This document shows, one piece after another, positions 54,853 through 64,000 of a stretch of 64,000 bases of DNA (position 1 is the stretch's first letter; the number at the start of each line of letters is the position of its first letter). Origin of the DNA: Rhodocytophaga rosea (GTDB taxonomy: Bacteria > Bacteroidota > Bacteroidia > Cytophagales > 172606-1); assembly GCF_010119975.1 (NCBI RefSeq), contig NZ_CP048222.1, forward strand, positions 5,742,501 through 5,806,500. The letters run 5' to 3'. The position numbers were made by a program, and so were the translations under genes. The notes below the pieces were generated by a model. The model was not told the DNA's origin. It saw only the letters and a program-made list of their open reading frames with translations, and ran no database searches.

Positions 54853-57800
54853 TTATAAAGTACGTTTAGTCTCTCTTTGTTCAAAGGCTTCAATAGTATC
54901 GCCTGGGTTGATGTCATTAAAGTTTTTAATACTGATACCGCATTCGTAGCCATATTTTACTTCGGATACATCGTCTTTAAAGCGTTTCAGGGCATCAATA
55001 TCACCAGTATAAACCACAATACCATCCCGTACCACCCGTACCTTATTACTACGCTTGATGGTACCTTCAGTAATATAACAACCGGCAACTGTACCTACTT
55101 TGGTAATCTTGAACACATCTCTTACATCGGCATTCCCTACAATCACTTCTTCTACTTTCGGTGCCAGCATACCTTCCATGGCATCTTTTACCTCATTAAT
55201 GGCATCGTAGATAATTGAATACAAGCGTATTTCAATCTCTTCCTGTTCAGCAAGTCTTCGTGCATTGGTAGAAGGACGAACCTGGAAGCCTACAATAATA
55301 GCATCAGAAGCGGATGCAAGCAAGATATCAGATTCAGAGATCTGGCCTACACCTTTGTGAATAATGCGGACTTGTACCTCATTGGTAGATAAATTGAGCA
55401 GGGAATCGGAAAGTGCCTCTACTGAACCATCCACGTCACCTTTTACGATCACGTTCAGTTCTTTGAAGCTTCCTATGGCCAGACGTCTGCCAATTTCATC
55501 CAGGGTAATGTGCTTTTTAGTCCGGATGGTCTGTTCACGAAGGATCTGTTCCCGTTTGTTTGAAATCTCTCTGGCTTCCCTTTCAGATTCCATTACATTG
55601 AACTTATCACCTGCCTGCGGTGCACCCGACAAACCTAATACCTGTACTGGTGTAGAAGGGTCTGCTTTTTTCAGCCGCTGCCCTCTGTGATCTGCCATCG
55701 CTTTTACCCGTCCATAATGAGCCCCTGCCAGCAATATATCTCCTATATGTAAAGTTCCGGATTGTACCAGAACAGTAGTTACATACCCACGACCTTTGTC
55801 GAGAGAGGCTTCTATTACAGTACCTACCGCATTCTTGTTCGGATTGGCTTTCAGGTCTAATAACTCAGCTTCCAGTAATACTTTTTCAAGCAGTTCAGGA
55901 ATACCTTTTCCGGTTTTGGCAGAAATCTCTTCACACTGGTATTTACCACCCCACTCTTCCACCAGAATATTTTCCTTGGCGAGTTCTTCCCTGATTTTAT
56001 CCGGGTTCGCATTCGGTTTATCCACTTTATTAATAGCAATCACAATAGGCACACCGGCTACCAAAGCGTGGTTAATAGCTTCTTTTGTCTGAGGCATCAC
56101 ATTGTCGTCGGCAGCAACTACAATAATTACTACGTCTGTAACTTTAGCACCTCTGGCACGCATGGCTGTAAATGCTTCGTGACCAGGTGTATCTAAGAAG
56201 GCAATGCGTTTACCTGTATCTGTGGTAACGTCATAGGCACCAATGTGCTGGGTAATTCCTCCAGCTTCGCCAGCCGTAACTTTAGAGCGCCTGATATAGT
56301 CCAGTAAAGATGTTTTACCATGGTCAACGTGACCCATAATAGTAACAATAGGTGCTCTGGGCTGTAAATCTTCATCTTTGTCTACTTCTTCCAGCACCAC
56401 ATCCGCTTCATCTTCTGCTGAAGCAAATTCTACATCGTATCCGAATTCATCCGCAATTACTGTAATAGCTTCTGCATCCAGGCGCTGGTTAATGGAAACG
56501 AACATACCCAGATTCATACACACTGAGATTACTTCGTTCACAGATACGCCCATTAAAGAAGCCATATCGTTGGCAGAAATAAACTCTGTTACTTTCAATA
56601 CTTTCGCACTTTCCTGCTCCTGTAACAAACGTTCCTCTTTGGCAGCAGCGATAGCAGAACGTTTCTGCCCTCTATACTTAGCCCGGTTTGCCTGACCAGC
56701 CGGATTCTTATTGCCACTCAGTTTAGCCAGCGTAGCTTTAATCTGATCTTGTATCTGCTTGTCAGAAACTTCTTCTTTTTCAAAAGGCTTACCTACCGGC
56801 TTGTTTTGCTGAGCAGGCTTATTCCTGTTGAAATTACCCTGATCCGGACGGTTTCCACCTGTATTTGGCCGGTTGCCGGAATCAGATCTATTCCCACCAA
56901 AAGGTGGTTTATTGCCTAATGGCGGACGCTGTGCAGATGGATTTGAACCAGCAGGTGGATTACCAGGTCTTTGCTGAAAAGGAGGTGTATTACCAGTCCT
57001 TTGCTGAAAAGGTGGTTTATTTCTGTCGGCTGCCGGAGTATTTTCCTGAGGAGAATCTCCAATACGTACCCGTTTGCGTTTCCTCTTATTTTTCTTTTTA
57101 TCATCTGCTGAAGCAGCACCAGAAGAAGCGGGCGGAGGTGTAGGACTGCCATTCTTCTTTTTATTTCTATCTCTTTCTACAGGTAATTCTATCTTACCTA
57201 CTACTGTCAGACCTTTGAGTTGGTCAGCTTTGGCTCGTGTAACCAGTTCGGTTTCTAACTCCTCCTTATAAGGGGGCATATCTGCTTTTGTTTTTTCTAC
57301 TTGTAATGGTTCTTTAGCCGTTACTTTTTCAGGTACTACAACTTCTGATTCCACTGGTTTAACAGAAACAGAGGGTTGTTGAACTGTGGGCGCAACTTCT
57401 TTGACAGGTTCTTCTTTTGGAGGGAGCTGGTTTTCGACTGGTTTTTCAGCAACCGGGGCTGCAACTTCAGGAACTTTCTCTTCCTTGACAGGAGCAGGTG
57501 TTTCTGCCGGTTTGTTTTCAATAACTTTATTTTCAACGACTGGTACAGGTTCTGTTTTCTCAACAACTGGCTGTACAGGTTTTTCCTCTACTTTTTTAGG
57601 TTCCTCCTGCACAGGCAATGTTACCTTTTGTTGTGGAGCAGCAGGTACTGGAGTAGCCTGAGGCACAACCGGTTTTTTGTTCAGGTCAATATTGCCTACT
57701 ACCTTTATGCCTGGTAGTTTAGCCTTTATTGTTTCAGGTTCCTCTTTAGTCGGTTTAGTCTCATTCTGGGTTGGTTTAACAGAGGAATCTCTGTCAGATA

Positions 57801-58086
57801 CAGTACTTTTTGTAAAAATGTCTTCTTTTTCAACATGGGTGTTCCCATTCACACCAAGTGTGTCGGTGTGTTTTTTACCGAAATTAAGTCCGGTTGCTTC
57901 TTTTTTCTCTAATGCTGAGGATTTAAATTCCTTAGCCAGCATTTCGAATTGTCCATACGTAATCTTTGAATTATGATTATTCTCCACCACAAAACCTTTA
58001 GCAGCAAGGTGGTCTACGATCGTAGAAATACCTACGTTCAATTGCCTTGCTACCTGGCCAAGCCTCATCATTTTGTCATCTGCCAT
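54853..58086 (-). CDS. infB: Translation initiation factor IF-2
   Basis: GTPase that brings initiator tRNA to the ribosome. It has 1077 residues, long for the family because of an N-terminal region (about 90-440) rich in P, E, K, V and T. An IF2_N module lies at the start ([26 protein letters not shown]) and a second at about 495-545. The G domain has GHVDHGKT near residue 583, DTPGHEAF and NKVDKPN; domains II-IV follow and end at [16 protein letters not shown]. The low-complexity part gives several long antisense frames that are not genes. Confidence 0.98.
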   Translation of the reverse strand: MADDKMMRLGQVARQLNVGISTIVDHLAAKGFVVENNHNSKITYGQFEMLAKEFKSSALEKKEATGLNFGKKHTDTLGVNGNTHVEKEDIFTKSTVSDRDSSVKPTQNETKPTKEEPETIKAKLPGIKVVGNIDLNKKPVVPQATPVPAAPQQKVTLPVQEEPKKVEEKPVQPVVEKTEPVPVVENKVIENKPAETPAPVKEEKVPEVAAPVAEKPVENQLPPKEEPVKEVAPTVQQPSVSVKPVESEVVVPEKVTAKEPLQVEKTKADMPPYKEELETELVTRAKADQLKGLTVVGKIELPVERDRNKKKNGSPTPPPASSGAASADDKKKNKRKRKRVRIGDSPQENTPAADRNKPPFQQRTGNTPPFQQRPGNPPAGSNPSAQRPPLGNKPPFGGNRSDSGNRPNTGGNRPDQGNFNRNKPAQQNKPVGKPFEKEEVSDKQIQDQIKATLAKLSGNKNPAGQANRAKYRGQKRSAIAAAKEERLLQEQESAKVLKVTEFISANDMASLMGVSVNEVISVCMNLGMFVSINQRLDAEAITVIADEFGYDVEFASAEDEADVVLEEVDKDEDLQPRAPIVTIMGHVDHGKTSLLDYIRRSKVTAGEAGGITQHIGAYDVTTDTGKRIAFLDTPGHEAFTAMRARGAKVTDVVIIVVAADDNVMPQTKEAINHALVAGVPIVIAINKVDKPNANPDKIREELAKENILVEEWGGKYQCEEISAKTGKGIPELLEKVLLEAELLDLKANPNKNAVGTVIEASLDKGRGYVTTVLVQSGTLHIGDILLAGAHYGRVKAMADHRGQRLKKADPSTPVQVLGLSGAPQAGDKFNVMESEREAREISNKREQILREQTIRTKKHITLDEIGRRLAIGSFKELNVIVKGDVDGSVEALSDSLLNLSTNEVQVRIIHKGVGQISESDILLASASDAIIVGFQVRPSTNARRLAEQEEIEIRLYSIIYDAINEVKDAMEGMLAPKVEEVIVGNADVRDVFKITKVGTVAGCYITEGTIKRSNKVRVVRDGIVVYTGDIDALKRFKDDVSEVKYGYECGISIKNFNDINPGDTIEAFEQRETKRTL

Positions 58087-58298
58087 ATAAAAAATTTATC
58101 CTTTTCTGTTTTAGTTACCTGATTTATTAAAGTTATTGAGCCATCAAGAAAGAGCAAAGTAATTACGAAAATTTAAAGAGTAGAAAGGTAGAAGATTTAC
58201 TTTTATTAATTGAGATTAAGCACAGGTTAATCTTTTAAATCTTGCAATATTCTAATCTGTTAACTTCTTAACAGCTCAATAAGTTAATAACACATAAC

Positions 58299-59543
58299 TC
58301 AGCTTTCAAATTCCTGTTTCAGGATCTGAAGTACTTCTTCAATTGTTTCTTCTTCGAGTTCAGTTCTCCGCAAAAGCTCATCTTTTGTAACTGCCAGTAC
58401 ACTTTTAGCAGTATCCAAACCTACTTTGCGCAGTTCATCAATTACCCAGTCATCAATTTCATCATCAAATTCTGACAGGTCAATATCTTCTTCAGCATAT
58501 TCTTCAGCTTCCCGGAACACATCTATTTCCATACCTACCAGCCTGCCTGCCAGCTTAATATTCTGGCCACCTTTACCAATAGCCAAAGAAACCTGGTCTG
58601 GCTTCAGATATACCGATACCCGGTTATCTTCTTCGTCTATCTTCATGCTGCCGATCTTAGCAGGACTCAAAGCCCGGCTGATGTACAACTCCAGATTATC
58701 AGTATAATTAATTACATCTATATTCTCATTCTCCAGTTCACGTACAATGCTGTGGATTCTGGAACCTTTCATACCCACACAAGCACCTACCGGATCAATA
58801 CGGTCATCATATGATTCTACGGCAACTTTGGCTCTTTCGCCTGGTTCCCTCACCACTTTTTTTATAATGATTAAGCCATCATATATCTCTGGTACTTCGT
58901 TTTCAAATAATCTTTCCAGGAATGCAGGCGACGTACGCGATAAGATGATGCGTGGTGTACCGTTCACCATTTCTACCCGGTGAACAATCGCTTTAACGGA
59001 ATCTCCCTTACGGAATCTGTCTTTAGGAATCTGCTCTGATTTGGGCAATACTAATTCGTTGTTTTCCTGATCAATCAGTAGTATTTCTTTTCCAAGGATC
59101 TGGTATACTTCTGCAACAATGATTTCGCCAACAAGTTCCTTATATTTCTGAAAAAGTGTCTCTTTTTCTAAATCTTTTACCTTTTGTATCAGTGTCTGGC
59201 GGGCTGTTTGAACTACACGCCTGCCGAAGTCTTCCAGTACAATCGGTTCAGCTACTTCTTCGCCTTCTTCAAAGTCGGCTTCGATCTTTTGTGCTTCTGA
59301 TAAAGGTATTTTGTCAAAATCCCAGATATCTTCCGAATCGTCTGAGACAATCTCGCGGAAACGGATTATTTCAAGGTCACCATTGTCCACATTTATGATT
59401 ACATCAAAATTCTCATCAGTACCATATTTTTTCCGGATCATTGTTCTGAATACATCTTCCAGAATGCGGATCATGGTGGGCCTGTCGATGTTTTTGAGCC
59501 TTGCAAACTCAGCAAATGACTCAATTAATTCTCTGCTATTCAT
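58299..59543 (-). CDS. nusA: Transcription termination/antitermination factor NusA
   Basis: A 414-residue RNA polymerase-binding factor. Parts in order are the N-terminal polymerase-binding domain (MNSRELIESFAEFARLKNIDRPTMIRILEDVF), S1 domain (about 130-200), KH1 (GACVGMKGSRIHSIVRELENENIDVI) and KH2 (QVSLAIGKGGQNIKLAGRL). The acidic C-terminal tail is short, as usual in Bacteroidota. It sits 11 bp after rimP, and infB follows after a 212-bp gap. Confidence 0.97.
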   Translation of the reverse strand: MNSRELIESFAEFARLKNIDRPTMIRILEDVFRTMIRKKYGTDENFDVIINVDNGDLEIIRFREIVSDDSEDIWDFDKIPLSEAQKIEADFEEGEEVAEPIVLEDFGRRVVQTARQTLIQKVKDLEKETLFQKYKELVGEIIVAEVYQILGKEILLIDQENNELVLPKSEQIPKDRFRKGDSVKAIVHRVEMVNGTPRIILSRTSPAFLERLFENEVPEIYDGLIIIKKVVREPGERAKVAVESYDDRIDPVGACVGMKGSRIHSIVRELENENIDVINYTDNLELYISRALSPAKIGSMKIDEEDNRVSVYLKPDQVSLAIGKGGQNIKLAGRLVGMEIDVFREAEEYAEEDIDLSEFDDEIDDWVIDELRKVGLDTAKSVLAVTKDELLRRTELEEETIEEVLQILKQEFES

Positions 59544-59554
59544 CCTTCTGTTAA

Positions 59555-60025
59555 CTAAATAAATGAAACCAAAACAAATGTTTTATCTATATCTGCCAGC
59601 TTTATTTCGGCTGGAGGTTCTGTTTCGCTTTTCTTTTTTGCTTTTTTTTCTTCTGTTAGTAATATGCTGTCTTCCTGCACATGTGTTAAGGTGCCAGTTT
59701 TAATCGTACCATCTTTCAGCGTTACTTTTAACTTACGGCCAGTATGTTGCTTGTATTGCCTGAACCATTTCAGAGGCTGATCTATTCCGGGAGAAGATAC
59801 TTCCAGCGTATAAGCAGTAGGTATCAATTCCCTTTCTTCCAGCTGATTGCCTAATTTACGGCTGATTTCAGCACATTTATCAATACTTACGCCTTCATCT
59901 CCATCTATCCATACCGTGATTTTAGGAACAGATTTTACACCCGCAATCACTACATTCACTAAAAAATAAGGAGACCCTTTCAACTGCACAGCAACCAGGT
60001 CCTCTATTTGTTCTTTTAACTCCAT
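59555..60025 (-). CDS. rimP: Ribosome maturation factor RimP
   Basis: A 156-residue protein from the ATG at 60025 (MELKEQIEDLV); five upstream codons are in frame but fall in the leader hairpin side. It helps assemble the 30S subunit. The N-terminal domain has ITVWIDGDEGVSIDKCAEISRKLGNQLEE and YTLEVSSPGIDQPLK, the family signature. A C-terminal Sm-like domain carries GRKLKVTLKDGT, with a lysine-rich insert (KKAKKKSETEPP). It is the first gene of rimP-nusA-infB. Confidence 0.95.
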   Translation of the reverse strand: MELKEQIEDLVAVQLKGSPYFLVNVVIAGVKSVPKITVWIDGDEGVSIDKCAEISRKLGNQLEERELIPTAYTLEVSSPGIDQPLKWFRQYKQHTGRKLKVTLKDGTIKTGTLTHVQEDSILLTEEKKAKKKSETEPPAEIKLADIDKTFVLVSFI

Positions 60026-60040
60026 GATAAAGTAATGCAA

Positions 60041-60061
60041 AGAGGGGACTAAGTCCCCTCT
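60041..60061 (-). other. Leader hairpin before rimP
   Basis: AGAGGGGACT and AGTCCCCTCT pair perfectly (10 bp, minimal loop). The hairpin lies between the promoter at 60086-60117 and the rimP ATG, 16 nt before the start codon. It has no T-run, so a translational or RNA-stability role is more likely than termination. Confidence 0.7.
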
Positions 60062-60085
60062 CCATCAAAAATCTGCTTATTCGTA

Positions 60086-60117
60086 CAAAGGTAAGTTAAA
60101 AATGCTTCTTAAACAAA
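60086..60117 (-). promoter_or_regulatory. Promoter of the rimP-nusA-infB operon
   Basis: On the minus strand TTTG (60117-60114), a 20-bp spacer and TACCTTTG (60093-60086) match the Bacteroidota -33/-7 consensus exactly. It would give a leader of about 55 nt. Confidence 0.85.
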
Positions 60118-60234
60118 TATTTATCAATATCTTAATAGCTTTGTTTGGAGCAGGACTGTTATTCCTTATAATTTTACGTATAATAGACTTTATGAAGCAA
60201 ACGAACTTAGCTTTGCTTATCCAGTAAGAACAAT

Positions 60235-61392
60235 ATGAATAGTCATACATATTCAGATAAGGAGCAGAGAATGCGTGTATTTGGCCGTATGCAGGAAAAA
60301 TCTATCAAGGCTTTTTCAAAACTGCTGTTTACGGTGCATGTACTTCTGAGTATTTACACGCTTGCTGCTTACGTTTCTGTATACGTTTCACCGGCTTCCT
60401 TCTGGCCTGCCGGATTTGTGGCTTTATCTCTGCCGGTTGTTATCATCATTCACCTGATTTTTTTTGTTTACTGGCTGCTCAATGCAAGAATAAAAGTATT
60501 ACTGCCGCTTGCTATTATTTTAATGGGATTTCCTTTGTTTCAGCGTACACTGGCATTACACTTTGAAAAACCTGTTATTGCAGCAGACTCAACGTTTAAA
60601 GTGCTCAGCTTTAACGCCCGCATGTTCAATTTATATAAGGATAAAAAAAGCCTGCGTTCTACAGAAGTAATCTCCTGGGTAGCCGATAATGATGCAGATA
60701 TTAAATGCATACAGGAGTTTTATAATTTAAGCGGCTCCAAAATTTTTGGTACCATACAAAAAATTGCAAAAAAAGGAAATTACCAGTTTTATATGGAGCC
60801 CCTGCAAAAAAGAAATGGAAGTAAAGGCGGCTTTCTGGGCGTTACTATTTTTTCAAAGTTTCCGATTGTAAACAAAGGGGAAGTCGTATTTGAGAAAGCT
60901 TCTTATAAAGGTATTTATGTAGATGTACGTGTGAAAAAAGATACGATCCGTATTTTTAATGTGCATTTGCATTCCATGAGCATTCCGGCAGACAGCCTGT
61001 TTGAAAATGAGAATTATCAAGAGATTAAGGAAACCTCTCTGGACGTATTTAAACGCCTGAAAACAGGCTTTATCAAACGGAGCTATCAAATCGCTGAACT
61101 TGAAAAACACATTAAATCGAGCCCATATAAAGTGATTGTGTGTGGTGATTTTAATGATATTCCCTATAGTTATACGTATCAGAAAATGCGCAGTATGCTG
61201 AATAATTCTTTTGAAGATGCCGGCAGGGGATTTGGTTTTACCTATAATGGCAAACTCTTCTTTCTGCGGATTGATAACCAGTTTTATGACGACCGCTTAT
61301 CAGTACTCGATTTTTATACCCATCGTACCATTCCTTATTCAGATCACTTTCCGATTTCAGCCATCTATTCACTAAAGCCAACAGAAGAATAG
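60235..61392 (+). CDS. Membrane-anchored endonuclease/exonuclease/phosphatase-family protein
   Basis: A 385-residue protein with three N-terminal helices (about 22-115) and a periplasmic or outer-face EEP-fold domain (about 120-380). Fold motifs are VLSFNARMFNLY, IKCIQEFYNL (metal-binding Glu), IRIFNVHLHSM, VIVCGDFNDIPYSYTY and a final YSDHFPISAIY (catalytic Asp-His). The reaction is Mg-dependent phosphodiester cleavage. The substrate may be a lipid, nucleotide or nucleic acid. TAGCTTTG at 60208-60215 is a possible -7 box. Confidence 0.88.
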   Translation: MNSHTYSDKEQRMRVFGRMQEKSIKAFSKLLFTVHVLLSIYTLAAYVSVYVSPASFWPAGFVALSLPVVIIIHLIFFVYWLLNARIKVLLPLAIILMGFPLFQRTLALHFEKPVIAADSTFKVLSFNARMFNLYKDKKSLRSTEVISWVADNDADIKCIQEFYNLSGSKIFGTIQKIAKKGNYQFYMEPLQKRNGSKGGFLGVTIFSKFPIVNKGEVVFEKASYKGIYVDVRVKKDTIRIFNVHLHSMSIPADSLFENENYQEIKETSLDVFKRLKTGFIKRSYQIAELEKHIKSSPYKVIVCGDFNDIPYSYTYQKMRSMLNNSFEDAGRGFGFTYNGKLFFLRIDNQFYDDRLSVLDFYTHRTIPYSDHFPISAIYSLKPTEE

Positions 61393-61460
61393 TTTCCTGC
61401 CGATAGTCAATTGTTATTAGTACTTATTTGCCAGGTTACCTGATGTTACAGTTCTTCCCT

Positions 61461-62006
61461 TTAATAATTTAAGCTTTTATTCAAGCTCTTTAAAAGAAAA
61501 TATGTTTTGAGTCCTTTATTATAGGCCCTAAATTTATTGTCTTTATCAGTTAAACTTTCATAAAACTGTTTGTTTACTACCAATTGCTTATCTACAAATT
61601 CATAAAAAGCCTGGTAACATTCGTGAGACACAGATATATTTGTCTTAGGTTCTTCTTGTTGAATATCATTTTTGTTTTTAGTATAAAAAATGATAGAACT
61701 TGATTCAATAGATTTCCTTGTAGCAATGCCGCAAGCCGTATAATCTTCCACTATTAATGAATCTTTGCTATTGCCAGATAAAATAATATATCCTTTTAAC
61801 TCAGATGCTCTACAGGTATCTTCTTTTTCATATAAAAAGCCTACACAACCTCTTTCATAAATATAAAAATCAGTTACTCCCCTATCGAATAGCTTTAATA
61901 CAACCCGGTAAGTATCTTTCTTTAAATAATCTTCAATGGAGTAAATTTTACTTTGACTAAAGCAATTGGTTGACACTAGCAGACATAGAAATATCAATCT
62001 GTTCAT
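61461..62006 (-). CDS. Secreted hypothetical protein
   Basis: A 181-residue protein from the ATG at 62006 (MNRLIF); a TTG start at 62015 would overlap dapF. The signal peptide LIFLCLLVSTNCFSQ is clear, with cleavage near FSQ-S. It has several cysteines (GCVGF, EDTCRAS, DYTACGIA, SHECYQ) that could form disulfides. No family is recognised. It is AT-rich and seems to be co-transcribed after dapF. Confidence 0.65.
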   Translation of the reverse strand: MNRLIFLCLLVSTNCFSQSKIYSIEDYLKKDTYRVVLKLFDRGVTDFYIYERGCVGFLYEKEDTCRASELKGYIILSGNSKDSLIVEDYTACGIATRKSIESSSIIFYTKNKNDIQQEEPKTNISVSHECYQAFYEFVDKQLVVNKQFYESLTDKDNKFRAYNKGLKTYFLLKSLNKSLNY

Positions 62007-62011
62007 TTTTA

Positions 62012-62812
62012 TCAATGCCCGCTAATGAATGACTGCTCACCTACTTCTATAGTTCCTTCGTATACTTTTTGAGCCGGGCCAATCAGATAAATATTGGTAA
62101 ACTGTTCCGGAGAGCTGGATTGAAAGGCAACCTGTAAATTACCACCCAGCGTTTTGATATTTACCGGGCTTTGTAAATGCCGGGCACTGGCGGCTAATGC
62201 GCAGGCTGTTACACCCGTTCCGCAGGAATAAGTTTCGTCTTCTACGCCCCGCTCATACGTGCGTACAAAAAGGGTATTATCACTTAGTTGTTCTACAAAA
62301 TTGACATTAGTGCCGCCTGGAGCAAACACTGAATCATAGCGTATGGCTTTGCCTTTACCAACTACATCCAGTTCAGAAAGTTTATCTACAAAGGCTACAT
62401 AGTGAGGAGAACCGGTGTTGAGAAAATCGTAGGCAGGCATATGTTTTACCTGATGTACATCTCCCATTTTCAGGTGGATCAGGCCGTCTTTTACATGAGC
62501 TTCATGTCTGCCATCTGCAGCCTCAAAGGTAGTGCTGTCTGCTATTACTCCCAGGTCTTTGGCAAACTGCACGGTGCAGCGTCCGCCATTGCCACACATG
62601 CTGCCTTTTTTCCCATCGGCATTGAAGTATACCATCCTGAAATCATATTCAGGGTGGTTTTGTAATAAAATCAGACCATCGGCACCAATGCCAAAACGCC
62701 GGTGACATAGCTTGGCTACCAGTGTAGTATCCTGAGGAAAAGTTTCAGAGCGGTCGTCGATCATTACAAAATCGTTGCCGGTTCCCTGATATTTATAAAA
62801 ATGAATCAGCAT
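62012..62812 (-). CDS. dapF: Diaminopimelate epimerase
   Basis: A 266-residue enzyme that converts LL- to meso-diaminopimelate for lysine and peptidoglycan synthesis. Both catalytic cysteines are present in their motifs: GSMCGNGGRC (about residue 72) and YSCGTGVTACALAAS (about residue 213). The start FYKYQGTGNDFVMIDDR is typical. A -7-like TACTTTTG ends only 5 bp before the ATG, so the message may be leaderless. Confidence 0.97.
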   Translation of the reverse strand: MLIHFYKYQGTGNDFVMIDDRSETFPQDTTLVAKLCHRRFGIGADGLILLQNHPEYDFRMVYFNADGKKGSMCGNGGRCTVQFAKDLGVIADSTTFEAADGRHEAHVKDGLIHLKMGDVHQVKHMPAYDFLNTGSPHYVAFVDKLSELDVVGKGKAIRYDSVFAPGGTNVNFVEQLSDNTLFVRTYERGVEDETYSCGTGVTACALAASARHLQSPVNIKTLGGNLQVAFQSSSPEQFTNIYLIGPAQKVYEGTIEVGEQSFISGH

Positions 62813-62816
62813 AGTG

Positions 62817-62824
62817 CAAAAGTA
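62817..62824 (-). promoter_or_regulatory. Candidate -7 element placing the start site at the dapF ATG
   Basis: TACTTTTG on the minus strand matches TAnnTTTG. With the usual 5-7 bp to the start site, transcription would begin at or beside the ATG at 62812. No -33 TTTG is seen. Confidence 0.35.
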
Positions 62825-62861
62825 ATTTTCTGTTTCTTCCTGACAGGTTGCAATTTAAATG

Positions 62862-62889
62862 AAAAAAGCCATCCAAACAGACGGCTTTT
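62862..62889 (-). terminator. Terminator after rplS
   Basis: On the minus strand a 10-bp stem with one mismatch (AAAAGCCGTC with GATGGCTTTT) is followed by a T-run, 24 bp after the rplS stop. Confidence 0.8.
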
Positions 62890-62912
62890 GATGAAAATAT
62901 CTGAAATACAGA

Positions 62913-63269
62913 TTATGATTTGTTTTCTTTGATACGAGCAGCTTTTCCGGATTTGCCTTTCAGGTAATATAGCCTGGCTCTTCTCACGATACCTTTACGT
63001 ACCAGTTCGATTTTTTCGATGTTGGGTGATAAAATCGGGAAAATTCTTTCAACACCTACACCATTGGATACTTTACGGACAGTAAAAGTTTCTCCGTTGG
63101 TATTCAGATTTTTACGCTGAATAACGGTGCCCTGGTATTGCTGAATTCTTTCTTTGTTTCCTTCGCGGATTTTTACGTGAACATTCACTGTATCGCCTGA
63201 TTTAAATTCAGGAATACCACCTCTTTTTTCCTTGCTTTCCGCTTCTATCATTCTGATTATCTCGCTCAT
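62913..63269 (-). CDS. rplS: 50S ribosomal protein L19
   Basis: A 118-residue large-subunit protein at the subunit interface. [50 protein letters not shown] split over the KOW-like core and the C-terminal [19 protein letters not shown] are diagnostic. It appears monocistronic, with its own promoter (63329-63359) and terminator. Confidence 0.98.
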   Translation of the reverse strand: MSEIIRMIEAESKEKRGGIPEFKSGDTVNVHVKIREGNKERIQQYQGTVIQRKNLNTNGETFTVRKVSNGVGVERIFPILSPNIEKIELVRKGIVRRARLYYLKGKSGKAARIKENKS

Positions 63270-63328
63270 GATCTGTATGTATTATCAATATCTTTGTGTA
63301 TAAATTGCCTGCCGGCTTAAAAGGAGTG

Positions 63329-63359
63329 CAAATATAGAAATTGTTTTTCAATTTGAAAA
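63329..63359 (-). promoter_or_regulatory. Promoter of rplS
   Basis: On the minus strand TTTT (63359-63356), a 19-bp spacer and TATATTTG (63336-63329) match the Bacteroidota pattern with one -33 mismatch. The leader would be about 50 nt. Confidence 0.7.
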
Positions 63360-63566
63360 TTTGAGATTTATAAATATTTAATTTATTTAATAAACTGCCT
63401 GACAGACAAGTATCATTATGTCAACAGTTTAAAAAGAGCAGACAGTATTATTATATGGATTATTGTAAATTTTGCCACAATTTTACCGGCGGTCAAACTA
63501 AACATTAGGTATAGGGGTTAAAAAGCAAGAGGCATATAGTTTAACCTGCTTAAGAAATTATTATAC

Positions 63567-64000
63567 ATGGAGATAGTAGACGTACTTATTGTAGGCGGTG
63601 GTCCCTGCGGGCTAGCTTGCGCTATTGAGGCAGCCCAGCATAATTTATCACATATTGTTCTGGAAAAGGGCAGCATTACCGAATCCATACGGAAATATCC
63701 CAGCCGGATGCGGTTTTTCTCTACAGCGGAAAATATAGAAATAGGAGGAATCCCTTTTCCCACTGCAACCGGAAAGGCATCCAGAGATGAAGCCCTCCAA
63801 TATTACCGCAAGGTAGCAGCTTATTTCAAACTAAACTTGAGGCTATTTACCGAAGTAACACGTATAGAAAAAACGGAAGACCTACTGGAAGTGCATACCA
63901 AAGGCGGACAAGTGTTCTATGCCCGGAATGTAGTGATTTCTACCGGTTATTTTGATTTTCCCAGAATACTCAATATTCCTGGTGAACCACTGCCGCATGT
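63567..64000 (+). CDS. ypdA: YpdA-family FAD-dependent disulfide reductase (3' end outside window)
   Basis: The first 144 residues of a flavoprotein. The start MEIVDVLIVGGGPCGLACAI is a Rossmann FAD-binding motif, where the Cys after GGGP is typical of YpdA. SIRKYPSRMRFFSTAENIEIGGIPFP and VVISTGYFDFPRILNIPGE follow the family. YpdA reduces bacillithiol disulfide in Firmicutes, and Bacteroidota homologues are usually named after it. The rest of the gene lies beyond the window. Confidence 0.8.
   Translation, partial: MEIVDVLIVGGGPCGLACAIEAAQHNLSHIVLEKGSITESIRKYPSRMRFFSTAENIEIGGIPFPTATGKASRDEALQYYRKVAAYFKLNLRLFTEVTRIEKTEDLLEVHTKGGQVFYARNVVISTGYFDFPRILNIPGEPLPH

Noticed and set aside
57376-57717. 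Long plus-strand frames opposite the infB N-terminal region
   Set aside because: They are shadows of the proline/glutamate/lysine-rich low-complexity part of IF-2, and the plus-strand products have no family character.
63518-63763. Minus-strand frame of 81 residues near the window end
   Set aside because: It is the shadow of the YpdA-like plus-strand gene starting at 63567.

Overview
The window looks like chromosome of a Bacteroidota bacterium, most likely order Cytophagales. The evidence is moderate GC, Bacteroidota-type promoters (for example TTTG-N20-TACCTTTG before rimP), many lipoproteins, a LytS/LytTR pair, DUF1501 and PSD1 proteins, a seven-helix AraC regulator, a YpdA-type flavoprotein and a proline/glutamate-rich IF-2. 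I saw no tRNA, rRNA or CRISPR array. About 50 genes are supported.

Layout. 1-4769 (minus): a TetR / ABC / HlyD / TolC export operon whose ABC subunit has lost most ATPase signature residues. 4975-8396: a small membrane protein, a DUF418 protein, a lipoprotein cytochrome c and a DUF4142 lipoprotein. 8567-10792: pfkB, split three codons after its start by a 1264-bp IS3-family element with a clean 5-bp target duplication. 11120-17471: an ATP-grasp-like protein, uvrB, two cell-envelope hypotheticals, the remnant of a second creD, and creD.

18352-25063 (minus) is the centre of interest. A reverse transcriptase with both retron hallmarks (NAxxH and VTG), a SWIM zinc-finger protein and a 929-929-class HEAT/ARM-like protein match the gene set I recall as retron type XIII. 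Upstream of the HEAT gene is a 256-nt stretch with the architecture of a retron msr-msd RNA: a1/a2 arms pairing over 19 bp, TTAGC directly after a1, an msr hairpin with a TTTCG loop, a long msd stem, and an intrinsic terminator just after a2. Next to it, on the same strand, are a WGR protein and a WGR-PARP ADP-ribosyltransferase with an intact H-Y-E triad; an ADP-ribosylglycohydrolase lies just beyond. This gives a retron neighbouring an ADP-ribosylation writer/eraser set.

29843-49277: a PSD1 cytochrome/DUF1501 pair, a LytS/LytTR two-component system, a PIG-L deacetylase, a haem lipoprotein, an HdeD-like protein, an AraC regulator, glpD, an orphan ABC ATPase, purT, a class IV aminotransferase and sdaAB. 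49335-49459 is an octanucleotide microsatellite in front of a TolC/adaptor efflux pair that lacks a pump gene. 52535-64000 is mostly housekeeping: a LysR regulator, a sulfurtransferase, the rimP-nusA-infB operon, an EEP-family protein, dapF, rplS and the start of a YpdA-like reductase cut by the window end.
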